Below are positions 35,167 through 44,234 of a DNA stretch of 64,000 bases, one piece after another. The position numbers and the translations under genes were made by a program. Numbering within the stretch: position 1 is the first letter of the stretch; each line of letters begins with the position of its first letter. A model generated the notes under the pieces. That model made no database searches and was not told the DNA's origin. It was given only the letters and a program-made list of their open reading frames with translations. Source of the stretch: Actinomycetes bacterium (GTDB taxonomy: Bacteria; Actinomycetota; Thermoleophilia; Solirubrobacterales; 70-9); assembly GCA_016861045.1 (NCBI GenBank), contig BOKP01000001.1, forward strand, positions 1,086,384 through 1,150,383, given 5' to 3'.

Positions 35167-36981
35167 ATGAGCCGCTTCACCCCGGAGACGATCGAGCGCG
35201 TCCGCGAGGCCGCCGACATCGTCGAGGTCGTCTCCGCCCACACCGACCTGCGCCGGCAAGGGGAGCGGTTCACGGGGCTCTGCCCCTTCCACGAGGAGCG
35301 GACGCCGTCGTTCTCGGTCAAGCCCGCCGAGGGCTTCTACTACTGCTTCGGCTGCGAGGCGGGCGGCGACACGATCCGCTTCGTCCAGGAGAAGGAGGGG
35401 CTGTCGTTCCCCGACGCGGTCGAGGCGCTCGCCGAGCGCTACGGGGTCGAGGTCGAGCGCGAGACCGAGGACCCGAAGGCCGAGGAGGCGCGCCGGCGAC
35501 GCGGCAGGCTCGGCGATGCGCTCCAGCGCGCCGCCACTTTCTACGCGAACTACCTCTGGGACTCGGACAAGGCGCTGAAGGCGCGCCGCTACCTGCTCGA
35601 GGAGCGCGGCCTCGGCGAGGAGGTCCTGCGGGCCTTCGGGGTCGGCTTCGCGCCGAGCGCCTGGGACACGATCTACAAGCGCGGGCAGATCTCCGGCTTC
35701 TCGGTCGACGAGTTGCTCGCGGCGGGGCTGATCCAGCGCTCCCAGAAGTCCCCGGGCGGACATTACGACCGCTTCCGGGCCCGGATCACGTTCCCCGTCC
35801 GCGACCACCGCGGCCGCGTCGTCGGCTTCGGGGCCCGCGGGATGGGCACCGACGCCAAGCCCAAGTACCTGAACTCGCCCGAGAACGAGGTCTACCGGAA
35901 GAGTCGCACGCTGTATGGGATCGACCGCGCCCGCGGCCCGATCGCCCGCGGCAGCCGCGCGGTGGTGGTCGAGGGCTACACCGACGTGCTCGCGCTGCAC
36001 CAGGCCGGGATCGAGGAGGCCGTCGCGGTGATGGGGACGGCGATCACGCCCGAGCAGCTCAAGCTGCTCGGCGGCTACGCGGAGGAGGTCGTGCTCGCGC
36101 TCGACGCCGACCGGGCCGGCCGCGAGGCGATGCTGCGCGCCCAGCGGGTCGCCGGCAGCGGTCGCCTCCGCCTGCTCGTCGCGGCGATGCCGGCGGGCGA
36201 GGACCCGGCCGACATGCTTCGCAGCGAGGCGGGGGCGAGCCGGCTGCGGGAGCTGATCGCCGACGCGATCGACCTCGCGGCCTTCCACGTCCGCGCGATC
36301 CTCGACGACGCCGACCTGTCGACCCCGGCCGGCCGCGACCGGGCGCTCGACGAGGCCGCCCCGGTCCTCGTCGCGATGGGCGAGACGATCACCCGCCAGG
36401 AGATGGTCCGCGAGGTCGGCGACCGTCTCGACGCCGCACCGGAGCTGGTCGCGGCAAGGATGCGGGCGGGGGGCCGTCGCGGGCGTCCGGAGAGCGAGCC
36501 CGCCGCCGCCCCCGTGGCGACCGCGCCGGCGCCGTCCCGGCCGCGGCGCGAGCCGACCCAGGAGGAGCGCCGCGAGGCGATGATGCTGGCGCTCTGCCTC
36601 GACGCCCCCGAAGCGGCCGGTCCGTATCTCGAGCGGCTCGGCGACGACCACTTCAGCTCGCCGGTCCTGCGGGCGGCGTTCGAACGCATCCGCGAGCGTC
36701 CCGGCGATCCCCTCGAGGGGCTCGGCGAGGCCGACTCGGCGCTGATCAACGCGATCTCCCGCCTGCGGGCGGTCGAGCACGAGCCGCCGACGCGCGAGAA
36801 CCTCGAGTTCCGCTGGATGCTGCTCGAGCACGATCGGCTCGGCCGGGCGCTCCGCCACGGCAGCGCGCTCGAGCCCGCCGAGCTCGTCGCGATGCAGAAG
36901 GAGCGGGGGAGGCTCTCGGACGCGATCTCCTCGGCCGAGCAGCGCTTCGGCGGCGCCGTCCCCGGGCCCACGGCGACCTGA
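35167..36981 (+). CDS. dnaG: DNA primase
   Basis: 604 aa from ATG. The CHC2 zinc-binding domain has Cys39, His42, Cys60 and Cys63 (CPFH and YYCFGC). The catalytic core contains YLLEERGLG, FPVRDHRGRVVGFGARG and PKYLNSPEN. The TOPRIM fold holds VVVEGYTDVLAL and ALDADRAGREAM with its acidic metal ligands. A Pro/Arg-rich linker (about 435-470) leads to the helicase-binding C-terminal domain. It makes RNA primers for replication. A weak CATTCT sits 6 nt before the ATG. Confidence 0.96.
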   Translation: MSRFTPETIERVREAADIVEVVSAHTDLRRQGERFTGLCPFHEERTPSFSVKPAEGFYYCFGCEAGGDTIRFVQEKEGLSFPDAVEALAERYGVEVERETEDPKAEEARRRRGRLGDALQRAATFYANYLWDSDKALKARRYLLEERGLGEEVLRAFGVGFAPSAWDTIYKRGQISGFSVDELLAAGLIQRSQKSPGGHYDRFRARITFPVRDHRGRVVGFGARGMGTDAKPKYLNSPENEVYRKSRTLYGIDRARGPIARGSRAVVVEGYTDVLALHQAGIEEAVAVMGTAITPEQLKLLGGYAEEVVLALDADRAGREAMLRAQRVAGSGRLRLLVAAMPAGEDPADMLRSEAGASRLRELIADAIDLAAFHVRAILDDADLSTPAGRDRALDEAAPVLVAMGETITRQEMVREVGDRLDAAPELVAARMRAGGRRGRPESEPAAAPVATAPAPSRPRREPTQEERREAMMLALCLDAPEAAGPYLERLGDDHFSSPVLRAAFERIRERPGDPLEGLGEADSALINAISRLRAVEHEPPTRENLEFRWMLLEHDRLGRALRHGSALEPAELVAMQKERGRLSDAISSAEQRFGGAVPGPTAT

Positions 36982-37002
36982 GGGTCGCCGCCCGATAGGC
37001 GC

Positions 37003-37008
37003 TAAGTT
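37003..37008 (+). promoter_or_regulatory. -10-like TAAGTT upstream of DUF6421 cluster
   Basis: TAAGTT lies 31 nt before ATG 37040, with GGAG 5 nt before the ATG. This gives a leadered transcript for the three-gene cluster. Confidence 0.3.
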
Positions 37009-37039
37009 GGGGCCGCGACCGGCGGACGCCGGAGTGCCG

Positions 37040-39169
37040 ATGGAATCGACGGATCAGACGACGCGGAAGGCGCGGGTCCTCTTCGACGAGGGTCATTCGG
37101 AGGCGTGGTCGATCCGTCCCGATGTGGCCGAGCGGATGCAGTCCTCGCACCCCGCCGATTCCTCGCTCGCCGCCGCCGCCGCCGCGCTCGGGCGACGTGA
37201 CTTCGAGGTCGCCGCGAAGGAGGCCGGCCCGCTCGACGGGGCCGCGCTCGCGGACGCCGACGTGCTCGTCATCGCCCATCCCTCCGAGCCCGAGTGGGAG
37301 GCGACGACCGGCGTCGGCGAGCCGCGCCTGAGCGGGGCCGAGATCGAGGCGGTCGTCGCCTGGGTGGAGGCCGGAGGCGGGCTCGTCGTGCTCGGCGAGA
37401 CCGAGCAGGCGAAGTACGGCAACAACCTGAACGAGCTCCTCGCCCGGTTCGGGATCGAGATCGAGAACGCGACGGTCCAGGACTACGAAAGGCACTCGGG
37501 CGACGCTCCGAGCTGGATCCTCGCCGACCTCGTCCCCGCCGACGGCAGCGGTCCCGACCCGCTCGCCGGGGTCGCCGAGGCGTGCTTCTACCGGGCCGGG
37601 ACGCTGGCGCTGCGGAACGGCGGCCGCGTCCTCGCGCGGACGTCGCCGACCGCCTCGACCCCGCGCGCGCCGCTCGCCGCCGTCACCGCGCACGGCTCCG
37701 GCCGCGTCGTCGTCCTCGCCGACTCCGACCTGTTCGGCGACGACTGCATCGGGGCGCTCGACCACGAGGCGCTCTGGGTCAACCTCGTCTATTACGCGGC
37801 CGAGCCGGCGTTCGCGGCCGGCGGCGCCGCGACCGGGTCCGATGCGGCCGTCGACCCGGCCTGGGCGCGGCTCCGCGACGCGGTCGAGGAGCTCCGCGCC
37901 CGCCAGTCGAACGACGGCTCGGTCGATCTCGCGACCAGCGGCGTCGACGAGGCGCGGCTCCGGGAGCTGGTCGCCGAGGTCGGGGCCGCCGTCTCCGCGC
38001 TCGCGCCCCGCTTCCCGCACCAGGGCGAGTACTTCGAGGCGCTCGCCGGCGATCTCGACCGCTGGGTGGGGTCGGGCTTCGCAAAGCCCGACTTCATGGC
38101 CTCGACCGATGCGTTCCGGCCCGAGCGCGACCGCCGCGACGGGATCGAGCACCTCGTCGTCTTCCCGATGTACAAGCAGAACGGGTCGCCGGACACCTGC
38201 TTCGAGGCCCTGATCGTGCGGGTGCCGTGGCCGCGCTGGGTCGTCGAGCTCGAGCGCCGCTACGACAACGCCAAGTACGTGCCGGTCGAGCTCGTCGACT
38301 ACACGTCCGGCTACGACTCCGAGTGCGCGGTGCTGTTCCCGGAGACGTTCTCGGTCGCCGAGCGCCCGCCGGCCCACTTCGGCGCGATCTTCTGCGACCG
38401 CGAGGCCGAGCGCCTGCGCCGGGTGAGCGGCGCCGCGGCCGAGATCCTGAAGCTGAACCTCCCGCCCGACGCCGCCTGCCTGCTCGCCTCGCCGGAGCTC
38501 TCCCGCGACGCCTACATCGCCTGGGACCTGATCCACGACCGCACCCACATGCGCGGCGACCTGCCGTTCGACCCGTTCATGATCCGCCAGCGCAGCCCCT
38601 ACTGGATGTACTCGCTGGAGGAGCTGCGCTGCGATCTGACGACGTTCGGCGAGACCGTGAAGCTCGAGGCAGAGGGCTTCGCGCTCGCCCGCCACGTCCA
38701 GCACGCGATCCTCTTCGACCGCCTGTTCCGCTTCCCGCTGACCGGCGACCGGGTCCGCAACTACGACGGGCTCGGCGGCCAGCTGCTGTTCGCGTTCCTC
38801 CACCACGAGGGCTACCTGCACTGGACCGACAACCGGCTCGAGATCGACTGGGGGACGGTCGCCGCGGGCGTCGGCCGGCTCAGGGAGCGAATCGGAGAGC
38901 TCTACCACTCCGGGATCGACCGCTCGAAGCTGGGGCAATGGATCGCAGCCCACGACCTCGTGGCCGCCTACGTGCCGTCGGCGGAGTCGTCGGTGTGGGC
39001 GGCCGACCGGCGCGAGCTGCCCGAGGTCGAGGAGCCGAAGCAGCTCATCGATCTCGTCCGCGACGACGAGTTCCCGCTCAGCCTCTTCTACTCGCAGCTT
39101 CAGCCGAAGCTCGAGCCGGCGCTGGCCGGGCGCCCGGCGCGGCAGCCGGCGGCGGGGGCGGGCACCTGA
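37040..39169 (+). CDS. DUF6421 family protein with N-terminal GATase-like domain
   Basis: 709 aa from ATG 37040 (GGAG at the right distance); an upstream in-frame start at 37007 is weaker. Residues about 10-250 look like a Rossmann/class I amidotransferase-like domain without a catalytic Cys (ARVLFDEGHSEAW, DVLVIAHP, WVEAGGGLVVLGE, GRVVVLADSDLFGDD), as in DUF4350/IFT52-like proteins. Residues about 285-690 match DUF6421: HLVVFPMYKQNGSPD, DYTSGYDSECAVLFPET, DLIHDRTHMRGDLPFDPFMI, MYSLEELRCDLT and VRNYDGLGGQLLFAFLHH. The HDRTH and EELRCD motifs could bind metal. Streptomyces DUF6421 proteins, as I recall, lack the first domain and are also followed by SDR and threonine aldolase-like genes. Function unknown. 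The stop overlaps the SDR start by 1 nt. Confidence 0.85.
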   Translation: MESTDQTTRKARVLFDEGHSEAWSIRPDVAERMQSSHPADSSLAAAAAALGRRDFEVAAKEAGPLDGAALADADVLVIAHPSEPEWEATTGVGEPRLSGAEIEAVVAWVEAGGGLVVLGETEQAKYGNNLNELLARFGIEIENATVQDYERHSGDAPSWILADLVPADGSGPDPLAGVAEACFYRAGTLALRNGGRVLARTSPTASTPRAPLAAVTAHGSGRVVVLADSDLFGDDCIGALDHEALWVNLVYYAAEPAFAAGGAATGSDAAVDPAWARLRDAVEELRARQSNDGSVDLATSGVDEARLRELVAEVGAAVSALAPRFPHQGEYFEALAGDLDRWVGSGFAKPDFMASTDAFRPERDRRDGIEHLVVFPMYKQNGSPDTCFEALIVRVPWPRWVVELERRYDNAKYVPVELVDYTSGYDSECAVLFPETFSVAERPPAHFGAIFCDREAERLRRVSGAAAEILKLNLPPDAACLLASPELSRDAYIAWDLIHDRTHMRGDLPFDPFMIRQRSPYWMYSLEELRCDLTTFGETVKLEAEGFALARHVQHAILFDRLFRFPLTGDRVRNYDGLGGQLLFAFLHHEGYLHWTDNRLEIDWGTVAAGVGRLRERIGELYHSGIDRSKLGQWIAAHDLVAAYVPSAESSVWAADRRELPEVEEPKQLIDLVRDDEFPLSLFYSQLQPKLEPALAGRPARQPAAGAGT

Positions 39170-39879
39170 TGGGCGAGCTGGACGGCCGCGTGATCGCGGT
39201 CGCCGGCGTCGGTGGCGGGCTCGGTCCGTCCGTTGCGGCGCGGCTCGCCGCCGACGGCGCCACGCTGGCGCTCGCCGACATCGACGTCGATCGGGTCGAG
39301 GCCGCGGTGGAGGGGATCGGCCTCGGCGACGAGCGGCTCGATGTGCAGGCGGTCGACCTGCTCGACGCGAACGCGGCAGCGGGATGGTGCTCGTCGATCG
39401 AGCAGCGGTTCGGGCGAGTCGACGGGCTGCTGCACCTGGTCGGCGGCTGGCGCGGCGGCGATCCGATCGAGAGCTTCGACATGGGCGATTACGAGTGGCT
39501 GCACGACCTGCTGGTGCGGACCGTGCAGAGCGCGACGCGCGCCTTCCACGCAGCGCTGAGGGCGAGCGAGCACGGGCGCTTCGCGATCGTCTCTTCGACC
39601 CAGGCGCAGGGGCCGGACGGCACCAACGCCGCATACGGCGCGACGAAGGCGGCGGCGGAGGCATGGACGCTGGCGCTCGCGGACTCGTTCGCGGGCACGA
39701 AGGCGACCGCGAACATCGTCGTCGTGAACGCGATCCTGACCGCGGCGATGCGAGAGCGGAACCCGGGCAAGGAGTACCCGACCTTCACGCCGGCCGAGCA
39801 GATCGCCGACGCGCTCGCCTACCTCTGCTCCGACGCTGCGGGGCGGATGAACGGCCAGCGGCTCGAGCTTCATCCGTGA
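39169..39879 (+). CDS. SDR family oxidoreductase of the DUF6421 cluster
   Basis: 236 aa, ATG overlapping the previous stop (TGATG). Rossmann motif AGVGGGLGPSVA (about 13-24) is a variant of TGxxxGxG. HLVGGWRGG replaces NNAG, SSTQAQ precedes YGATKAAAEA, which holds the Y-x3-K catalytic pair. The substrate pocket is not predictable. Its neighbours in the cluster (DUF6421 and a PLP aldolase) suggest the three act on one compound, perhaps a hydroxy amino acid or its keto product. This is inference from co-location only. The gene overlaps the next by 4 nt (GTGA). Confidence 0.85.
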   Translation: MGELDGRVIAVAGVGGGLGPSVAARLAADGATLALADIDVDRVEAAVEGIGLGDERLDVQAVDLLDANAAAGWCSSIEQRFGRVDGLLHLVGGWRGGDPIESFDMGDYEWLHDLLVRTVQSATRAFHAALRASEHGRFAIVSSTQAQGPDGTNAAYGATKAAAEAWTLALADSFAGTKATANIVVVNAILTAAMRERNPGKEYPTFTPAEQIADALAYLCSDAAGRMNGQRLELHP

Positions 39880-40937
39880 GCGCCGCCCCGCGGCCCGACC
39901 CGCGCGGGTTCGCGTCCGACAACCACTCCGGGGTCCATCCCGAGGTGCTGGAGGCGGTCGCGCGCGCCAACGTCGACCACGCCGGCTCCTACGGCGAGGA
40001 CGCTTGGACGGCCCGCTTCGACGAGCTGGTCCGCGAGCACTTCGGCCCCGGCGCGGTCGGCTTCCCGGTCTTCAACGGCACCGCGGCCAACGTGCTCGCG
40101 ATCGACGCCGCGACGCGGCCGCACGAGGCGGTGGTCTGCGCCGCCGGGGCCCACATCGACGTCGACGAGTGCGGGGCCCCCGAGCGCTGGGCGGGGGTGA
40201 AGCTGCTCGATGCCGAGCCCGAGCACGGCAAGATCGGGCCGGAGGCGCTGCGCGCGTGGGAGCCGCGCCGCGGCGATCCCCACCACAACCAGCCGCGGCT
40301 CGTCTCGGTCGCCGAGGCCACCGAGGTCGGGACCGTCTACAAGGCGGCCGAGCTCGGCGCCCTCGCCGACGCCGCGCACGGGATGGACATGCTCCTGCAC
40401 GTCGACGGCGCCCGCCTCGCGAACGCCGCCGCCGCGCTCGACGTCCCGCTCGGCGCGCTCGCGACCGGCGTCGGCGCCGACGTGATCTCGCTCGGCGCGA
40501 CCAAGAACGGCGGCCTCGTCGGCGACGCGGTCGTCTTCCTCGAGCCCGGGCTCGCCCGCGAGTTCGAGTACCGGCGCAAGCAGGGGATGCAGCTCGCGTC
40601 GAAGATGCGCTTCCTCAGCGCCCAGCTCGTGGCCCTGTTCGGCCCCGGTGAGCTCTGGCGCGCGAACGCCGCCAACGCGAACGCGATGGCGGCCCGCCTC
40701 GCCGCCGGCGTCCGCGACCTCGACGGCCTCGAGGTAGTCCACCCGGTCGAGGCCAACGGCGTCTTCGCCCGGCTGCCGCGACCGGCCATCGACCGCCTCC
40801 TCACCGAGCTCCCCGGCGAGCACCCCTTCTACTTCTGGGACGAGCCCGCCGGCCTGATCCGCTGGATGTGCTCCTGGGATACGACCGAGTCCGACGTCGA
40901 CGCCCTGATCGCCGCCGCCGCCGCCGCGCTCGCCTGA
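39876..40937 (+). CDS. Threonine aldolase-like PLP enzyme (beta-eliminating lyase family)
   Basis: 353 aa from GTG overlapping the SDR stop. Fold type I PLP enzyme: FASDNHSGVHPEVLEA at the start replaces the usual 'RSDT.T.P...M' of threonine aldolase. HIDVDECGAPE, HVDGARLANA (Asp and Arg contacting PLP and substrate) and SLGATKNGG (PLP Lys) are all present. CSWDTTESDVDALIA closes the protein. Low-specificity threonine aldolases cleave beta-hydroxy amino acids to glycine and an aldehyde. Third gene of the conserved DUF6421-SDR-aldolase set. Confidence 0.9.
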   Translation: MSAAPRPDPRGFASDNHSGVHPEVLEAVARANVDHAGSYGEDAWTARFDELVREHFGPGAVGFPVFNGTAANVLAIDAATRPHEAVVCAAGAHIDVDECGAPERWAGVKLLDAEPEHGKIGPEALRAWEPRRGDPHHNQPRLVSVAEATEVGTVYKAAELGALADAAHGMDMLLHVDGARLANAAAALDVPLGALATGVGADVISLGATKNGGLVGDAVVFLEPGLAREFEYRRKQGMQLASKMRFLSAQLVALFGPGELWRANAANANAMAARLAAGVRDLDGLEVVHPVEANGVFARLPRPAIDRLLTELPGEHPFYFWDEPAGLIRWMCSWDTTESDVDALIAAAAAALA

Positions 40938-40951
40938 GCGCAAGCTGCCGC

Positions 40952-40957
40952 TAGACT
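40952..40957 (+). promoter_or_regulatory. -10-like TAGACT upstream of tRNA-Asn
   Basis: TAGACT ends 34 nt before the tRNA 5' end, allowing a short 5' leader to be trimmed by RNase P. Confidence 0.35.
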
Positions 40958-40991
40958 CGGCGACTCAACCGGCAGATTCGTCGGGTGCCTT

Positions 40992-41064
40992 TCCGGGGTA
41001 GCTCAACTGGCGGAGCGCTTGGCCGTTAACCAAGAGGTTGAGGGTTCGAGTCCCTCCCCCGGAG
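40992..41064 (+). tRNA. tRNA-Asn (GTT)
   Basis: 73 nt with a full cloverleaf. The acceptor is TCCGGGG/CCCCGGA with discriminator G. The anticodon arm is CTTGG-CCGTTAA-CCAAG with GTT at 41025-41027, and the T arm is GAGGG-TTCGAGT-CCCTC. The CCA end is not encoded. The minus-strand glycosyltransferase gene ends 5 nt downstream. Confidence 0.96.
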
Positions 41065-41068
41065 TTGT

Positions 41069-42241
41069 TCAGTAGCGGATTGATTCCACCGCCTCCGCGG
41101 CGCGCTCGGCGCCCCCACCGGCCCACCCGCTCGCGGCGATCCGCTCCGCGGCGCGACGGTAGCGGTCGTCGCCGAGCAGGGTGCGAGTCGCCCAGCGCAG
41201 CGTGGCGGGCCTTCGGAGCCGGCCGGGGACTGTGAGGCCGGCGCCGGCCCAGGCGACCCGGGCGGCGTTCTCGGCCATGTCGCCGACGGCGGGGGAGACG
41301 AGGAGGGGACGGCCGAGGGCGAGGGCGCGGGCGATCGTGCCGTGGCCGCCGTGGCAGACGACGAGGCCGGCGGCGGCCATCACCTGCGAGTAGGAGAGCC
41401 AGTCGACGAGCAAGCCGTTCGCCGGCACCGCGATCGGCCGCGCCGGCCGGTGGCCGTTCGTCGTCGCCACGACCCGGACCGGCTCGCGGGCGAGCCCGTC
41501 GAACGTACGCCGGATCAACTCGCACCCCGGGTCCTGCGCGGTGCTCGCGGCGACGAGGACCAGCGGACCGCCCCCGGCCGGCAGCTCGATCGGGGGGTGG
41601 GGCAGCTCGAACTCGAGCGGCCCGGTGATCACGGCCTCGGCGGGCCACTGGCGCGGGTACTCGAGCTGCGGGAACGTCCCGACGATCGCGAGCCGCTCGC
41701 TGATCCCGCCGTGGAAGCGGTCGAGCGGCGCCAGCCCGACCCTGGCCCTGGTCTCGTTCAGCTCGCGGCGCCCGATCCGCAACCCGGTCTCGAGCAACGG
41801 CAGCGCCGCGCGCCAGCCGCATCGCCCCGCCGCCGTCCGCGGCGGCTCCATCCCGATCCCGTAGATCGGCAGGCCGGGCTCGTGGGCGGGGTAGAGGTGC
41901 GGGATCAACGTCGCCCGCGGCACCCCGCGCAGCTCGGCGGCGAGCGCCGGCGCCAGCGTCAGGACGTCGCTCACGACCACGTCCGGCTCGAACCCGTCGA
42001 GGAGCGGCAGCATCGCCAGCGCCGCCTCGCCGGCCCCGGCCTCCTCGCCGGCCCGCGGCGGCGGGAAGACCCGGTACTCCTCGGCGGCCGCGAACGCGAG
42101 CCCGAGCCCTTCGATCGGCTCGCGCCAGCGCTCCCAGGTCTCGACGGTGACCTCGTGCCCGCGCTCCGCCAGCGCCCGCCCGAGGGCGATCGCCGGGAAG
42201 GCATGCCCCGCGTCGCCGAACGCGGCGACCAGGGCCCTCAC
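41069..42241 (-). CDS. GT1 (MGT/UGT) family glycosyltransferase
   Basis: 390 aa, minus strand, from GTG 42241, where the family N-terminus VRALVAAFGDAGHAFPAIALGRAL begins. A longer frame to 42316 adds a non-homologous stretch. GT-B fold: N-terminal acceptor domain, then DWLSYSQVMAAAGLVVCHGG with the donor-binding HGGHGT motif (about 305-325) and AVGDMAENAARVAWAGAGL. Family enzymes move a sugar from a UDP-sugar to lipids, antibiotics or glycolipids. The acceptor is unknown. It stands alone on this strand, next to tRNA-Asn. Confidence 0.88.
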   Translation of the reverse strand: MRALVAAFGDAGHAFPAIALGRALAERGHEVTVETWERWREPIEGLGLAFAAAEEYRVFPPPRAGEEAGAGEAALAMLPLLDGFEPDVVVSDVLTLAPALAAELRGVPRATLIPHLYPAHEPGLPIYGIGMEPPRTAAGRCGWRAALPLLETGLRIGRRELNETRARVGLAPLDRFHGGISERLAIVGTFPQLEYPRQWPAEAVITGPLEFELPHPPIELPAGGGPLVLVAASTAQDPGCELIRRTFDGLAREPVRVVATTNGHRPARPIAVPANGLLVDWLSYSQVMAAAGLVVCHGGHGTIARALALGRPLLVSPAVGDMAENAARVAWAGAGLTVPGRLRRPATLRWATRTLLGDDRYRRAAERIAASGWAGGGAERAAEAVESIRY

Positions 42242-42405
42242 CGCCGCCGCCCCGGCGGCCGCGCGGACGCCCGTCGCCAGCGCCCGCTCGGCCCCTGCAA
42301 TCCCCGTCCCGAGCACCCGCGCCCGCGCCCTCGCCGCCGCCCGATCGCGGGACGATCATCGCGATGGCGCTGTGACGCCGCGACAAGCGCCCGAGGAACG
42401 CCTGC

Positions 42406-42825
42406 ATGCGCCTGCGCGCGGCGGTCGAGGCGATGCCCCGGCACGCCCGCGAGGCGATGCTGCGCGGGATCGAGTCGAACACGATCATCGTCGGCGCCTA
42501 CGCCGATCGGGCGAGCGGCGGCATCTGCCCGATGCTCGCCGCCCATCGCAACGGCGGCCGCATCGACCTCGCGAGCTTCGCCCGCTCCTGGGACCGCTAC
42601 ACCGACGCCGACGGGCCCCGGCCCGCGACCCGGCGCGAGATCCGCACCCTCGTCACGCTGCTCGAGTCGAGCCTCGACGACGACGACGTCTCCCTCGCGG
42701 GCGCCGATCCGCCGCGCCGATCCCTTCCGACCCGGGTGACGCCGCCCGAGCGGCCCGGCCTCGCCTTCAGGGTCCGGCGCCTGCCGCGCCGTCACCTCAG
42801 CCGAGTCTCTGCTCGAGCTCGCTGA
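42406..42825 (+). CDS. Conserved hypothetical protein
   Basis: 139 aa from ATG. The first 100 residues are well structured: AMPRHAREAMLRGIESNTIIVGAYADRASGGICPMLAAHRNGG followed by SFARSWDRYTDA and a helical ETRTLVTLLESSL-like segment. The 'G.CPMLAAHR.GGR..F.SFA..WD' pattern is one I recall from Thermoleophilia hypothetical proteins, so it is likely a real lineage gene. The last 35 residues are Arg/Pro-rich and run 29 nt into the end of the convergent DUF3089 gene. Function unknown. Confidence 0.6.
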   Translation: MRLRAAVEAMPRHAREAMLRGIESNTIIVGAYADRASGGICPMLAAHRNGGRIDLASFARSWDRYTDADGPRPATRREIRTLVTLLESSLDDDDVSLAGADPPRRSLPTRVTPPERPGLAFRVRRLPRRHLSRVSARAR

Positions 42826-44188
42826 TCCGCTCCTTCAGGGAGCCGATCTCCTTCCGCTCGGCCGCCAGCTTCCCGCGGACCGCCCTCGCCTTCCGCCTCA
42901 GGTCGCGCCGAGCGCCCGCGGCCGATCGCTCGATCTTCGCCCGCAGGCGCCGCAGCTTCGCGCGATGCCGGGCCCGGCGCGCCCTCAGGCCGGACAGGCT
43001 CGTCCGCAGCGCCTGCAGCTTCGCCCGCGCGTCGGCCCGGAACGAATCGGCCTGCAGCCGCGCGATCCGCAGCAGGTTGCCCTCGGCGAGGTTGACCTCG
43101 GGCACGTGGTAGTTGGAGCCGTCCGCGACCGTGGCCCCGAGGTCGGGCCGGGCGTCGCCCGGCAGACCGACCTTGGACAGGTTCAGCCAGTGGGCGCCGC
43201 CCTGCCGCTCGCAATCGACCCGGTAGTAGTCGGGCATTCCGCGCCACGGGCTCGCCGTCTCCGCGTCCGGCACGTCGAACAGGTAGTCGAAGTTGACGAG
43301 CGGCTCGAGGGTGCCGTCGCCGCCGTCGAGCAGCGCCGGGTTGGTACACATGACCTCGAAGGAGTCGGGGTTGGGACGCGGGCCGGGGTAGATCCAGTAC
43401 CCGAAGTCGAGCCGCGCGAACGGGGCGGTCGCGCCCGGTACGTCGTTGAAGGTCGAGTAGGCGATGACGCAGCCGTGCTGGCCGACCTCGGTGCATGCCG
43501 GAACGTTGTCGAAGAGGCCACCTACGTCCTCGCCGATCGGGACGCTGATGTTGGCGCCGGGGGCGATCGCCCCGACGAAGCGCTCCCGCAGCCCCGGCCG
43601 CGCGTCGACCATCTCCGCGATCAGGCGCGCGACGTGGGCAGCCCCCTGCGAGTGGCCGAGCAGGATGAAGCCGCGGCCGTCGTTGTAGTTGCGGAGGTAG
43701 TCCCTGAAGCCGGACCTGGCGCTCCGGTAGGCGGTCTCGACGCTCTCGTTCAGCGTCGTCTGGTTGCCGTTCAGCGTCACCTGCCTGTACATCGGGGCGT
43801 ATACGTCGCAGACCGACGAGAACATCCGCGCCTGCTGGACGACGACGCGCCGGATCGGGGGGTCCTTGTCGAGGTTGGCGTTCGGGCCGGGCTGCTCGCT
43901 CTGGGTCGGGTACAGGTAGAGGCAGTCGACCGGCGGGTCCTCGGGCCGGCTGTAGCCGAGCGGCTGCGGCTGCTCGCCCGGCGGCGGGAACGTCTCGCCG
44001 TCGATCGTCCCCGCGCAGAGGTCGTCAGCCTGCCCCGGCTTGCAGATCCAGACCGTGTCGCCGGCCGACGCCGACGCCGGCGCCGCCATCGCAGCGGCGG
44101 CGAGCGCGGCGGCCAGGCACGCGAGCACGAGCCGGCACCGGCTCCCCGCGTCCGTGCGGGCGTTCATCTCCAGGCTGCCGTTCCGCAT
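42797..44188 (-). CDS. Secreted DUF3089 alpha/beta hydrolase with coiled-coil tail
   Basis: 463 aa, minus strand, from ATG 44188, which has GAGGTG upstream. ATG 44167 is an alternative. A signal peptide (about 18-42, ending ASASAGD) precedes a DUF3089 domain: DCLYLYPTQSEQPGPN, FSSVCDVYAPMYRQVT and the nucleophile elbow GHSQGAAH. Several Cys suggest disulphides. The last 75 residues are an Arg/Lys/Glu-rich coiled coil (RARRARHRAKLRRLRAKIE onwards) that I do not know from other DUF3089 proteins and that may bind wall polymer or oligomerise. Substrate unknown, probably an ester. Confidence 0.85.
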   Translation of the reverse strand: MRNGSLEMNARTDAGSRCRLVLACLAAALAAAAMAAPASASAGDTVWICKPGQADDLCAGTIDGETFPPPGEQPQPLGYSRPEDPPVDCLYLYPTQSEQPGPNANLDKDPPIRRVVVQQARMFSSVCDVYAPMYRQVTLNGNQTTLNESVETAYRSARSGFRDYLRNYNDGRGFILLGHSQGAAHVARLIAEMVDARPGLRERFVGAIAPGANISVPIGEDVGGLFDNVPACTEVGQHGCVIAYSTFNDVPGATAPFARLDFGYWIYPGPRPNPDSFEVMCTNPALLDGGDGTLEPLVNFDYLFDVPDAETASPWRGMPDYYRVDCERQGGAHWLNLSKVGLPGDARPDLGATVADGSNYHVPEVNLAEGNLLRIARLQADSFRADARAKLQALRTSLSGLRARRARHRAKLRRLRAKIERSAAGARRDLRRKARAVRGKLAAERKEIGSLKERISELEQRLG

Positions 44189-44234
44189 TCGCTCACCTCT
44201 TCCAGCGTTCGTGGCCGTGCCGGATCGTATGCCC

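Noticed and set aside
38932..38943. Further copy of the 41-bp repeat
   Set aside because: Only AAGCTGGGGCAA is shared, inside the DUF6421 coding region; the core and right end are absent.
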